Assembly (NCBI GenBank): GCA_039881145.1
Contig: JAYKKI010000139.1
Coordinates: forward strand, 558,001-622,000
Direction: 5' to 3'
Origin: Druceiella hillmani
Lineage: Eukaryota; Arthropoda; Insecta; Lepidoptera; Hepialidae
DNA: 64,000 nucleotides
Both the position numbers and the translations under genes were made by a program. Below the pieces are notes generated by a model. It made no database searches and was not told where the DNA came from. It worked only from the letters and a program-made list of their open reading frames with translations. This document shows, piece after piece, positions 36,960 through 49,108 of this stretch; positions within the stretch are counted from its first letter, which is position 1, and each line of letters starts with the position of its first letter.

Positions 36960-37480
36960 TTTAGTTTAAGAATGTAATATATTTTTATCTAACATTTATT
37001 ATAAGAGAACTGAAAAGTGTTTTTGATAAATATACAAAGAAAACTGGTTCACAATTCTTCTAGTGAGCTGGGTAAAAGTTTAAACATATTTGACAAGAAT
37101 ATGACGCAAAGAGGAATAATGAAGAAAGAGTTTTCCCTTTTTGGAATGGTTTTATATTCTTGTAAAAACGATAAACAGAGAAAATGTTTGCAAACAATTA
37201 AACGCAGAAGCTGAAGAAAAGGAAGCTTGGTCAGATCTTTATACAAAAAGGAATAATGTTTGGAGCCATAAATATAGAAGAAAGCATATGGAGTTTGTTA
37301 TAAAATTACGTTCAGTATAACAGACATTGCAAGATGCCTGCTTACTTTGCTTATGTGAATACTTATATTGTACAAAAATTTAAAAATATTTCAAAATGAG
37401 TGTTTATTTTCATTAAATTCTTTAATTCAAACAGAAATAACTTTCAATTGCCTATTGATTTTGTTCGGTTTATTCGGAGA
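36960..37480 (+). repeat. Diverged direct duplication, copy A (partner at 39510)
   Basis: Shared phrases in the same order include TTTATTATAAGAGA, TGATAAATATA, GAAAACTGGTTCACAATTCT, ACAAGAATATGACG and AAAAGAG. Further on come TGAGTG, ATTCTTTAATT and TTTCAATTGCCTATTG. The partner is at 39510-40050, about 2.5 kb away. A 65-codon frame (37017-37214, GTG start) lies inside it but is not open in the partner, which argues against a conserved protein. The repeat could be an old non-coding element or a segmental duplication. Confidence 0.7.
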
Positions 37481-38237
37481 TTTCATAAAAACATATAATG
37501 AAATAAAAATATAATATAGAAAGCTATGCAGAAGAAATTGAAAATGACAGGAATTAAAATTAAGTGCTGATCGCACTTGGTGTGTTGGTACCAACGGTAA
37601 TAAAGAATATGAATTTAATGGGAACATCACATAGTAACTAAAATTAAATTAGTACTCGGATGGTTTAATATTCAAATTAATAAAGTTGGAAAGGTTTTCG
37701 GTAAAACCATCGCGTATTTCAAGTAAATAAGTACAATTTCAAGTAAATAAGAAATTATTCGTAGTAATATATATCTTATTGTCATTATTTTATACAATTA
37801 TAAAATAATTAAAAAATTATTATAATCGACATTCGCATGTCCGTGTGAAAATTTATGCGAATTGTACGATATTATCATTGTTTTTCTCACAGCTCAAACA
37901 ATTTGAATGTAGTAGGTATCCGACGAGAAGTGTCATGTAGGCATTATAAAAGTTAATTCGTTTTCTTAATTGATCATTTATATAAGTGCTATAAGCCAAT
38001 GGAATTAAAATATTTTATTATGGATTTTTCTGTGAATATCTGCGAGATTTTATATTTTCTTACACGTTCATTCTATGAGAAGTATTTTAAAGGCTTGTTG
38101 TATAGACGTTTGTATAACTAGCGCTGTCTACGGCATCGTTCGCGTAAACTTCACTAATGATGATTATTTAGATTATTTTGATGTTAAGTCAAAATCAGAT
38201 TAAAAAGAAATTGAATATTTAAAAGTAACATAAGTGT

Positions 38238-38340
38238 GGTAATCACCAAACCGCATACAAAAAAATCGTTCGGTCGGTAAAAATTGTATCTAAGTCTTCG
38301 GCGTATCATGCTAATACGCTAACCGTTATATCGCTGGCAG
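38238..38340 (-). repeat. tRNA-like sequence, possibly SINE-derived
   Basis: Read on the minus strand from 38340, the sequence has TATAACGGTTAGCG, which resembles a D-arm or A-box. It continues with CGTAT-TAGCATG-ATACG, a perfect five-pair stem with a seven-base loop where an anticodon arm would be. Then come CCGAAGACTTAG and GATACAATTTTTACCGACCG, a decayed B-box region. The usual U before the anticodon is A, and the T-arm and acceptor do not pair well, so it is not a functional tRNA. The best explanation is an old tRNA-derived SINE head. No second copy is seen in this window. Confidence 0.35.
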
Positions 38341-38759
38341 ATTCAAATGAACTGTCAAAATGATTGTGACTATTATTATTATTATTACTATCATTACTAT
38401 TTTGTTTTTTATTTTATTTTTTTTTTAAATCTACAAGCATACATTAGCAGGCATCGGCAGGGCTATATTATAATGTATCAACGAACATAAAATTGTTTTA
38501 ATCAATTTCGTAAGGTTCACCAAATCAGATTTTTTGCATATATAATATTCAGATCTCGAGGGTATAGACGATTATCATACCAAATGTCTTCAAAATCCAT
38601 TTAATCGATTTTGCATTATTGAAAAACAAATTGACAGATAGATAGACAAATATTTTAAAACTGGTTTTCTGGCTTTAAAATTCACTGTGGTATATGGATA
38701 AATGGGGTCTAAAAACTCGGTAGCAACGTATATAGGTGATTCCATCAATAGATATTTAT

Positions 38760-39050
38760 TAAATAAAGTTACTTATTCGTTTCGTTTAAAAATTTATATA
38801 ATATTTCTTTAATTTTTGTTGGTAAAAAAGAGGAATTTGGATTTAATATATCTCAAAAATTAATATCAGTACTATTTTTTAAATTAAAATCCGTAAAAGA
38901 CAATATTAAATAATTCAAATATTTCATCACACTACCATTGACATAAGTCTACCATCTACATGTAATTTTTCACTCTATGTGCCGCCAAACTTCACAATCA
39001 ACGTTATCCTGACATTCGAAACGCATTGTTGATTTATGTTCCCATGAAAA
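38760..39050 (+). repeat. Partial third copy of the 44.2/50.1-kb block
   Basis: CTCTATGTGCCGCCAAACTT, ACGTTATCCTGACATT and GTTGATTTATGTTCCCA align in order with GCTATGTGCCATTAAACTC, ACTTTATTCTGACATT and GTCGATTTATACTTCCA at 44751-44825. The offset is about 5.8 kb, close to the 5.9-kb spacing of the next pair. Confidence 0.55.
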
Positions 39051-39509
39051 AGATGTTCCGGTCTTGTTTTCATGTCACATGCCTTTTTCTTTTTCTTCTG
39101 TTATGTCCCTTTTTCATATATACGTTTGATTTGTCTAATTCATATATACATTTAATTTATTTAATAATTTGGTTAATGTTATATTAATCTTTATAATGCA
39201 TTTCTATAACTAATTTTAATTTTACAATGAGTAAGTTAATTGTTAATGTCTCACTGGTAGTATATTGAAGTATTCCGCAACGTTAAGTTATGTACCTCTA
39301 GTGTTTGAGTTAACTCCAAAAGATTGCTCATCTATCATCGTCAGGTCATCAAATATACAATTAAAAATATACAAATATGATATTTTATACAAATATAAAT
39401 AAATCACCGAAACGTTTACGATACCGTCATCCTCTAACCGCATCGATTTGACTATGCGAATTTAGTTGCTCAAGCTTTATAAATAATTAAATAATCTTGA
39501 CGTCTATCA

Positions 39510-40050
39510 ATTTAGTTTTAGAATGAAGCATATTTTCTTTCGATATTTATTATAAGAGAGTTGAAAAATGTTGCTGATAAATATATAACGAAAACTGGTT
39601 CACAATTCTTCTCCTGAGTAAAGTAAAAGTAAAAAGTGAAACAAATTAAACAAGAATATGACGAAAAGAGAAAACGTTTGTAATAATAATAACAAAGAAA
39701 AAATATTTTATTTTAAAATGGTTTAATATTTTCGTATAGATGGTAAATGGAGAAAATGTGTGCAAAAAAGGATGCGTATAAGCTAAAGCAATTATATCGA
39801 AAGTACTAATCATCATTTATATCGAAAGTATGTGAACTATGTTATTTGAAATTATGTGCTAAAGAAATATGTTGATGTGCGAAACGAACAAATATTCCAG
39901 ATCTTCCAACATATCAGCTAACCTTTTATAACGTTTAGAAATATTTTAACTTATTTCAGTCCAATGAGTGCTTAAAGTGATTCATTTCTTTAACAAAATC
40001 AAACAGAATCAACTCTTTAATTGCCTGTTGGTTTCATGCATGACAACAGT
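39510..40050 (+). repeat. Diverged direct duplication, copy B (partner at 36960)
   Basis: This carries the same ordered phrases as copy A: TTTATTATAAGAGA, TGATAAATATATAACG, GAAAACTGGTTCACAATTCT, ACAAGAATATGACG. Towards its end come ATGAGTGCTT, ACTCTTTAATTGCCTGTTGG and TTTC-rich sequence. Insertions and deletions shift the frames relative to copy A. Confidence 0.7.
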
Positions 40051-41344
40051 AGCCTAAAGGTGGAGCCATAATATGGGAGATGAATATGGAGGATGAATAA
40101 GTCCGAATATTTTCTCATCGTATTATTAGTGGAAATAATATGTATTTTCATCTACTAACTCATCAAAAAGGAGTAACAAATTTATATACCAAATCTATTT
40201 AACATTAAGTATCCGTTATTACAGTGAAAAGAACGAAACATTTTGATTTATAAGCTATTATTTATATCTTCTAGCTTAAAATGGAGCATCACACATGGAG
40301 CAGACACATCCAAGTTGTGTTTCGTAAAAGCAAAACTCTGGCCAGTATATTTTCGAAGACAAATATCGTGTCCCGTTCTCCCTCTCTTTGACATTTGGTT
40401 AGAAATCAAAGAGATATCATTGGAAAAAGATGGAAATAATTTTTTTTTGTCACAGTTTATCGTTCACTACCTACAGTGAAATTAATCTCAACAACAGATA
40501 TGTTAAAATTTAATCAAAACTCTGTCTGAACGCAACTAATAAAGATAGTCAAAACACTTTGACGTGGTAATACATTTTATCTGAGGTACCGAACCGAATT
40601 TAAATGGTTTATTACTCGATAGTTAAGTTTACAGCCAGGCTGACCGTCTGAAGTAAGAGCCAGATGTAATTAGCTCTTAGTTTACGTCGTAGCTTTACGG
40701 AAACGGTTTCACGACTGAACGACCTGACCTTTGACAAATCACATCCATCCGTCTGCTCATCATTTACAGCCATTTTCTCGGAAACTTTTTCCCATAGAAA
40801 CTTGAAATTTGGCATGGTGTCAAAGCGTACTAACCCGCAAATATTTTTGTTATTACTCAAGAATATTTAATATACACATATTTTTCAGAATTGTGTATAT
40901 TTATTATTATTAGTGGAAAATAAAGTTGTTTATTTATGTTTAATTCATTGTTATGAGTAGGGTATCGTGGGTGTCATGGAAATATTGTTAAAAATGTCCG
41001 TAAAATTTATCTTTAAAATTATTATGGATAGAAATTTAAATATGGCATAATGTTAAAATGTGTTAACCCACATATATTTCAATAGTTGGTGCTCAAAAAT
41101 ATTGATAAAAACAATTTAAATAAAGCACACGGTTGTTTTTTTCATTTAACGAGCATCAAAATTGAAAAAAATGCAAACTATGGGAATACCAAACCTATAT
41201 TTTTCACAAGTTTTATTTATAATATTTCTAGATATGTTATTGAAAATGTCCAAAAAAGTATGTTCACCTGTCCTCACTCTCCAAAAAAATATTAAAGAAT
41301 GAAATATGAAAAAAGGAATATTTCTTTACCTAAATTAAAATTGT
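40051..41344. other. AT-rich stretch with a weakly G+C-richer part
   Basis: Two open frames (40243-40479 plus and 40612-40860 minus) lie in DNA slightly richer in G and C than average. The second contains the phrase GAAACTTGAAATTTGGCATG with CATCCATCCGTCTG. Similar phrases (AGTTGAAATTTAGCATAGTA near 47670, ACTTAAAATTTAGCACAGTG near 52588) occur elsewhere in the window. They probably belong to a dispersed repeat, and I do not call a gene. Confidence 0.35.
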
Positions 41345-41490
41345 GTCATTTTTGAGATATTCTCAATATTTTTACGCCTGTTAATAATATATTAGGCAAT
41401 ATATTGATATAAATTTGAAAAATAATATTGACATTTATTAATAGTTTAGCAGAAATTCTAGATACTCTTAAATATGAATATATAAGTAAG
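41345..41490 (+). repeat. Dispersed repeat, copy 2 (partner at 10920)
   Basis: This matches the 10.92-kb copy in order and orientation through TTTGAGATATTC, TTTTTACGCCTGT and TACTCTTAAAT. Confidence 0.6.
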
Positions 41491-41699
41491 TATGTAGAGA
41501 GATATTATAGTGCGAGTTGTAGTCATACTTAACAGGTTGGTTTAGACGAATTTATGTTTTATGATTTATTATAAAACGAACGTTTTTGATGAAATCAATG
41601 ATTTAATATGGTCCATTCTTAAACCAAGATATTATTAATATACATATGTAAAATCCCGTACAAATTTTATGTCAGCTTCCATATAAATGGGTGAATAAA

Positions 41700-41892
41700 A
41701 ATACACAAATATATTCACGTGTAAACTCAAACATACACACTCACACACACACACATAACATTTACTAAGCAAGTACGCACGTACGCACATACACTCGCAT
41801 GCGCGCATGCACACTCGTGTATTCAATTGTACCTCGTACATATAAACATGCACACACGCGTACATAAACACTCAACATACATACGTGTGTAT
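41700..41892. repeat. CA-rich and alternating purine-pyrimidine tract
   Basis: The tract holds (CA)n, (CGTA)n-like ACGCACGTACGCACATAC, and CTCGCATGCGCGCATGC, a palindromic CpG-dense spot. The Cys/Val-rich minus-strand frame here is a translation of this simple sequence. Confidence 0.9.
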
Positions 41893-43695
41893 ATATCTTG
41901 ATCTTGCAAATTTATTTACGTTCGGAAATGATATTGTACCGCAAGAGTTCAACATAAGTACTCTTTTTTTTATTATTTTGTACTTTTAAGTGCGCTGTTA
42001 TCCCGTAATTATTTCAAGTCCCTTCCATTGTTTTGTTAAAAAAGTTTATTATGAACGTATGCACAAAAAAATTTTAATTATTTTTTGCTGACAAAAAAGG
42101 CAAAGAAAGCTCCTAATGAACCTAAAAAGAATATGTATAGAATTAACTGGCAAGAAATATAGACGAATTTATCTTTAAAATATATGAGAACACCATTTCA
42201 AGATTATAGAAAACCATTTTAACATTAATTTTGAGATCAAAATTAGTAATTTCTTTTCACCTAAGGTAAACATTTCGATAAATAAGACCAGGACACAATG
42301 TATAGAGCCTTTTGACTTTGTAAAGCTCTTGCCTATTAGAGTGAAATGGTTATTTGTGTTTTTTTTGTTATATAGGTATTTACGTCCTATTTAAATTTTT
42401 ATGAAAACTATCGTGGATATGAAGTGGTTATATTAAAGTCTAAAACTAAAAGTCTTATACTAATGTTATAAAATTGATACTGTAACATATATCACTTTGA
42501 TCTAATTGCTATATCTAAGTTTAATCGACATCTAAGTTTATAAGAATAAATCTTAACGACATCTAAGTTTCAAATCGAGTTCTGAGTTCAGTAATATAAA
42601 TAATATACGGTAAACGACAAAATATTTATGGGTATTTATTATTTATAAATATTTATTTAAATATTGCAATTAGTTAATTGTATGTACATTAACTCTGCAT
42701 CACATGTAACAAAATGCAACATATCGTCCTTTGGCATTTAGGAAATTATAATTATCATTAATCTTGAGGTTTAACATTCAAAACAAAATCATATAAATTT
42801 TGCCATATGCGGTAAAACACGATCTACGAAAATATTGTGATATTAATTATACAACAGACGGCGTTAAGATAGTATTGTATATAGAATTTAATTTTAACGT
42901 TTCACTTCCACATCTCAATTACTGGTATTATTTTAAGTATCGGGCTTTCATAATTATCCTTATTATTGTTCGAATTTAATTAAAGTAAAGTAACACTTTG
43001 AAACACATTTTCAGGAAATAATTTTTAAATACTCATACTAGTGTTATTAAATAATTGTTTCTATCCAACAGTACATTATGATTTTCATTAAGTCTGACAT
43101 AAATGCGGCATTTTATATGTAGGCTAATATTTATAGGGCAACAAAATGTCTTTGGCTAGAAGCAAGTTTAATTATGAAATTTTAGCAAACCAAAAATAAG
43201 TTTTCATTGGGAAATTATGCCTTTTTCAGACTAATAAATATTTAACAGAGTTGTTGCTAGAAATCAGGAATATTTAACAGAGTGTTTGCCAAGTCCAATA
43301 ACATAAATATTGCTGTTTAATTTATTTAATTTTCTTTTTATTCTTGTCATAGGATTTATGACAACCAGTACTTATTGGGTTTTCACTTAATGTCGAATGG
43401 TCGAATCCACATTGTGTAAGCAAAAAAGCATGGTGACACAGCATAAATTATATCGCTCTGCAACTGTATATTTGTATAACTCAAAACCTTCATCAAATAC
43501 TTAAATTGTTGCTCTCCAGCGACCATTAAAAATGTATTCTTATATCTAGAGGATTCTTATATCTTTATATTAATATATGTCATACTGTCCAAACAAAATA
43601 TTTGCTGGTTGTTTTGATTGTCAAAAAAAGTATATTTACATTTATATTTGTTCCAAAATTTATCTATCGATAGAAGTTCAAAAGTCAAAAATTAA
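41893..43695. other. AT-rich stretch without recognised gene
   Basis: No coding sequence is recognised. The phrase CGACATCTAAGTTT occurs twice near 42527-42570. Confidence 0.4.
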
Positions 43696-43942
43696 ATAAA
43701 GCTGTTTAATAAAAAGAAAAACAGGCTGATTCCAACTCAAAATTGTGAATATAGCTTAAGCGACCAATCCAATCGAGGTTATAAGAAAGACGATTACAAA
43801 CTATCTAAATTCCGAGAACGTTCAGAGCTCAAACATGGAAATCCGCTTACGTCAAAAAAGAAAATAACAAATGAAGCAGACGTAAAGACGACATACGTCT
43901 CAGTTGTAACAAGATTGTTAGTTTCAATTTGGGCAAAAAATA
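43696..43942 (+). CDS. Unrecognised open segment ending at a consensus splice donor (possible exon)
   Basis: No stop occurs in this frame from 43696 to 43950, and there is no ATG. It is visibly richer in G and C, with more varied codons, than the AT-rich DNA around it. A possible acceptor AG lies at 43723-43724 (after AGAAAAAC, poor pyrimidine tract). At 43943 the sequence GTAAGT is a perfect donor. The translation between is hydrophilic and basic, with pieces such as DQSNRGYKKDDYKLSKF and ERSELKHGNPLTSKKK, then a more hydrophobic TTYVSVVTRLLVSIWAKN. I recognise no family. It could be an internal exon of a host gene or of an old transposon, or a chance open frame. It is not supported by a neighbouring exon that I can find. 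Confidence 0.3.
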
Positions 43943-44199
43943 GTAAGTTATAATTATATGGGTTTGTCTGCTTATAAATAGTCTGGCTTTATTTTATATA
44001 TATTTTATCTTGCATAATACTAGGTTTTCCTGTTTCGTTTTTTCATTTGGGCATATGTTCGTATATTGAAAATGCGGAAATATTTTTGTTACACATCGGC
44101 TGCGATCACGGATATGGCAAATGATGTGATTAGATCCGTACATAGTTTAGTTACTAACATTCCAAAATATTTTCGCAGAATTTTTGAGGGTAAACAAAT

Positions 44200-44449
44200 T
44201 ATATGCTTTGTTTTGTTTGTAGTTTCCTTTGAAAAGGCTGGCTAAAAGAGTCACAGAAACATTTTGATATTATTTTACAAAAAATAGGTTTCTAAGGACA
44301 TTGTAATAGAAATATTTTGCTCACTCTACGTCAAAATCGATTTTCCAGTCCCATAAATCGGATCATGAATTGAGCCGAAATATTGTTATCACTAACTAAA
44401 AGATGAAATAAAAGAAATTATGTAAAAACATTATTTCCAATCGCTCTAC

Positions 44450-44516
<67 letters not shown>

Positions 44517-46570
44517 CATATGAAGTGTTACGAAGTGCATAAAATCGAGAGACCAAAAATCTGTAAGTAATATCTACGTAAAAACTAATTATAAATAAAA
44601 ATATTATTGCCTATTGCTCGTCCTCCTAAGCAGCAAATTGATAGAATTAAATATTTTATATAAAATAATAGAATGAAAAATGAATATACTTGAAACACTA
44701 ATATAATTAACGTGCCTTCAAGCTGCCAACTTTTTTCATTTACGCTATGTGCCATTAAACTCTGAAACTAAATTAATAACAACTTTATTCTGACATTGAA
44801 CATAAATAGTCGATTTATACTTCCAAACGACTCCTGAAAAAGTAATTCGTATCTGGAGACCTTATTAATACTGTAACTCTTCTATTCTGTTCCGTACTAT
44901 CGCGCTTGCGTATTAATTTCAATACTGATATTATATCGTAACCTACACTAATATATAAAACATAAAAGTTTGTTTATTTAATTGTTTGTTTAGGTATTAA
45001 CCTGAAATCACACGCCCAAATTCAAAATTAATTTTTTATGTTACAACTTTCTTCGAGTATTTCAAGGAAGAGTGTAGGTGAAGTCCTTTGATTATTTGCA
45101 GTAATATTAAATAAACCAGCGCTAAAACAAGCACCACTCTTACCTCATAAACCTACGAAAGTAATCATTATACTCCTTGCTTTCAAAGGAATCTAATAAA
45201 TAAATGCCGAAAAAGTTTCAAGAGGATAGGAATCGATTTAAAGGAGAATGCTGTTTCTTACATACAAATTTATTTTCATTTATCTAGATGAGGCAGGGTA
45301 ACTATCAATTCATTCTTCTAAAACCAACGTAAATAAAGCGAAGAATATGGTATAAATAATTTAAAGGAACTGATTTTGTGGACAATTTCAAAATATATGA
45401 TTTAATAGTAATTAAAATAATAATCAAGATAAGTCTAGTGGGTGAAACCAGCGCATAGCACGTGCTCTTATATGAGTGATGAAATCTGTATTAAATAATT
45501 GAATATGTAATGTGCTTTTCAAATCCTAACTCCAGGGAATAGAGCTAGATTTTTCGGTCTAACGTCTATAGCGAACAATTTAACGCTTAAAATAATAAAT
45601 GGGTACGGACATCTTTACCTATGGAGATATTCTTTCCCTCGAAATGCACATAAAGCATATTAGATGCAATATTCCCGTGGCGCCATGAAACATGACGCGC
45701 CATGAAAATGAAATCCATCAAACTTGACCCAGATAGTCCATAATGTCCGGCTACGTTGATTAAAATAGTCACGTCGCATCGAGAAAGAGAAATTGGTTCC
45801 ATGTATACTGCAATATTTCCTTCATACATTATAAATATATTTATCGTGCTTCTCCTTCGTCACAATATGTATACCTCCAGTGTAGTGTATGTATGTAAAT
45901 GTAATATGATGGCGAATTGGAGTCATTGTTAATGTTATTGTCAGAATTAAAGATATCTATTGTATGAAGACACGTTTAAATACAATTTAGTTCAAGAAAG
46001 AATCGTGAATTATGTTTCGCTGATGATGATATGTTTATGGAAATATTCTAATTGAATGGTATTTTTTAAGTTTTAATTATATTTTTGTAGTCCTCTTGGT
46101 GTAAACTATCTGGTCAGAATAAAGATTAGAGATGTAAAGGAGTGTCCATTGTGTTTAATGGCTCACACAGTGGAAATAAATTTTTAAAGAATATTTCGAG
46201 CAAAATTGAAAAATTTGTCTTATTTATTCTGGCAAGAAAACATTTTTTTAAGTTTTTCGTGCCTGATATTTCCAAATGGTATTCGTGTAATTAGGCTCGT
46301 GGTCCTTTCGATTACTTATACATCTTTCAGAGGTCTCTTACTTGCAAAAAGAAACAACTGTAGATCTCAAATTTACATTGTATATTAGTTGCATATTTAC
46401 TTCAATATTTAATTTTGTGCCCTAGCAGATATAGCGCTTTGGCCAAAAATTAAATGTTGTAATTTAAATTATGAGCAAGGAGGCACATCGTAGAAACACA
46501 ATTTAATTTTTTTATACAAATTTTTTTTTAATCTTAAGATAATCACTTCTAGACCAATTGACCAATTTAT
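44200..46570 (+). repeat. Block duplication, copy 1 (partner at 50.09-52.45 kb)
   Basis: Ordered anchors shared with the second copy include CCATAAATCGGATCATGAATTGAGCC (as two overlapping pieces around 44350) and AAAAAGTAATTCGTATCT near 44836. Further anchors are TTCCCGTGGCGCCATGAAAC near 45672 and AGATCTCAAATTTACATTGT near 46362. The last is AGATATAGCGCTTTGGCC near 46426. The offset is 5.88-5.93 kb along the whole length, so it is one event and not scattered repeats. The copies are strongly diverged, and a (TA)n run (44451-44514) interrupts this one. The 80-codon frame at 45587-45829 lies within it and is not preserved in the partner. Confidence 0.65.
44451..44515. repeat. (TA)n microsatellite
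   Basis: About 31 TA units, inside the duplicated block. The partner copy lacks it. Confidence 0.95.
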
Positions 46571-48945
46571 ATTTTGTTGTTGTTGAGGAACTAAGCGATT
46601 ATTTTTTAGGTATTTTATTTTATTCTGCAGAGGCTAAACTTCATAATCTTTAACGCGTTTAAGGACATAAAACTTAATATGAAATAAATTAATATTCAAT
46701 TAAAATGTAAGTTAATAAATTACAGGTAAATAAACAATTCAACGCAAATCTTTGTATGCCTAATAATAAAACTGATAGTAATGCGAACCATTTTGTAATT
46801 TTAATCGCGTATTCACTAATGGAGGGTATGACTTCCGCTTGATACAGGAAACAGCTTTAGTTGAAAACTTAAAAAATACTAGTAAGCTGGGTACGAGCAC
46901 CGAAGCACTTAAATTTGTTGCTTTGTAGGAGAGTTTTTAGAGGGAGAGAGAGTGTTATTTACACTTTTTATAATTGTATCCACAATGTACAATTCACTAT
47001 ATTTTTTTTAAAACAAATAACCATTTAATTAGAACATAAATTTCTTACCCTTGTTATTATTTGATGCTTTATAACTTTTTAACAGTTTCTTTTATTTTAT
47101 TTAATATTATATCTACGCTAAAGCAGAGAGAAAAATTATTTTCATTTAGTGTGTTTGATGTGTTAGTCTGCTAACTTGCCCATGTTTATCAAAATAAGTT
47201 GGTAAGCCCTTTAACTAAACGACACTGAAAGTACAAAATATGACCTAAACGATCAACTAGGTAAATGATAAAAACAGTTAATTTTTTAAACTCTGTGACA
47301 GTATAACAATTATCACATTAATAAGAATTAACAAAACATACAAGTAATCTGAGCGAATTGGGAAAAATAGGTCAATGCAAAATGCATATCCGTCGAGCCG
47401 TCATACAATAACCGGAATTACAAAAATTTATTCAATATACCTGTTGTTAAAATAATTCACAGTGACTAACTACGAAAAGGTAATATGGAAATATCATTAT
47501 TTTAATACAGGTCCTATATTATAGGACTAGTCACCACTACTGCTAAGTTCGAGAAATGCAAAAATGGGTTTTAGAAAAGAAACATTATTGAATCTTTATA
47601 GTACTATTCATATATCTTTTGATCTGAATACAAACGTTTCTGCTCAGAAAAACTGTTTACGTTACGGAGTTGAAATTTAGCATAGTAACGAAGTTTACTA
47701 ACTAGCGTATCCCACAATAATAAGAACTCAGAAAAAATATTTGTCGGATAACTTTTAAAATGGCAGATTTGACACAATATGTTTTTTGCTTTCTACCATT
47801 TTAAACAAGAAATTTATTAGAGAAATTATTAGAGAAATTTTATTAGGGATATTGTCGAAAATTTCCACAAGACTATACACACCGCTTACCTCTTTTATAT
47901 CCGAAACCATTTAAAGTTAAAATTAAGAAAAAGACTAAAATTAGAGCAATGTTTTCAGTTCCCATTTCGGATATCATCTCATTTGAAGAGATGACATTCA
48001 TATTTTATGCGTTTTAAAGATATACTAAGCGATATGTCTGCGTGGTAAACAAAATATACGTGTTCATCTTTAAAACTGTTTGACGTGAAAACGACTTAAA
48101 ATAAATGGTGTGCCAGCAATAGTTTATATGAAACCAGCGACAGTTTGTATCGAATAATTTGATACTTCAATAACTCAGCTAAAAATAGACACAGTCCCGC
48201 ATTTTCTTGCCCTCCTTTTAAGAGGAAAAAATGAAGTTATGTACAAGTTCTGCTCCAACAATGGTGGTATTTGGAAACCGTAACTTGCACACGAGATTTT
48301 CAAGTAATTTTAAAGCTTCGTGTACTAATTATCATATCACTAATTAACTGTATTAAAAAATTTAAATTGTAAAAGAATTAAAATTGAAAAAAAAATTTTT
48401 ATGTCATTTCAAAATACTATATGCGATTAGCATTTTTACGAAAATAACAGCGATAGTGACCAACTCTGTAATTCTGTATTGAGAAGTAATACTTACATAC
48501 ACTTAATATCGATTCTTTTATATATGCCTTTACCCATACTTAACCATTTTTAGTTAACTAGCCAATATTTGTACTCATTAACAAACACCAGTTACATTCA
48601 AATCGTACTCGTACAACAATTTATTACACATATTTAGGAAATAATTATAATTAAAAAGGTAATCGCTTCGAAAAGTAACATGTTGAATATGGTATGTCAT
48701 CGGTTGCCTTCCACATTATTAAATATATTTTTGACTCTCGCCGTTCCATTGTCCATAAAAACCCATAAAATAAATAATTAAATTATTGATTATCTGTCTA
48801 ACCAGCCATCTCCATTTTGGACCTTATATGTAATATTACAAATGTAACGTTCTAAAAGCATATCAAGAGTGTCCTCCTCATGTTTAGGCAAATAAAGACG
48901 TCACTAGCGTAATATCCTTTTTCTGGAGCTTTTTGGCTTACTTTT
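46571..48945. other. AT-rich stretch without recognised gene
   Basis: No coding sequence is recognised. A short triplicated TTATTAGAGAAA lies at 47808-47845. Confidence 0.4.
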
Positions 48946-49078
48946 GAACCTTTGTACTGAATGATATTATATTCCTCATTAAGAGACCCTTATACCTTTG
49001 TATTGATTGATCTTATATTCCTCATTAAGAGATCCTTATACTTTTGTACTGAATGACATTACATTCCTCACTAGATTC
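48946..49078. repeat. 46-bp tandem repeat, about 2.8 copies
   Basis: CTTTTGTACTGAATGATATT, then ATTCCTCATTAAGAGA, then CCTTATAC are repeated. ATTCCTCATT starts at 48971 and 49017, and ATTCCTCA at 49063. Copies differ at several positions. Confidence 0.85.
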
Positions 49079-49108
49079 ACAGTCCTGTTACTTTGAAAAA
49101 AGCCAAAA

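Noticed and set aside
37017..37214. 65-codon frame as a small gene
   Set aside because: The diverged duplicate at 39.5 kb does not keep the frame, and the start would be GTG.
41635..41871. Cys/Val-rich minus-strand frame resembling a small secreted Cys-rich peptide
   Set aside because: The cysteines come from (CA)n and CGTA-type simple repeats, and there is no signal peptide or conserved spacing.
45587..45829. 80-codon minus-strand frame as a gene inside the duplicated block
   Set aside because: The partner block near 51.5-51.8 kb has a different frame there and no matching protein sequence, so protein-level conservation is absent.
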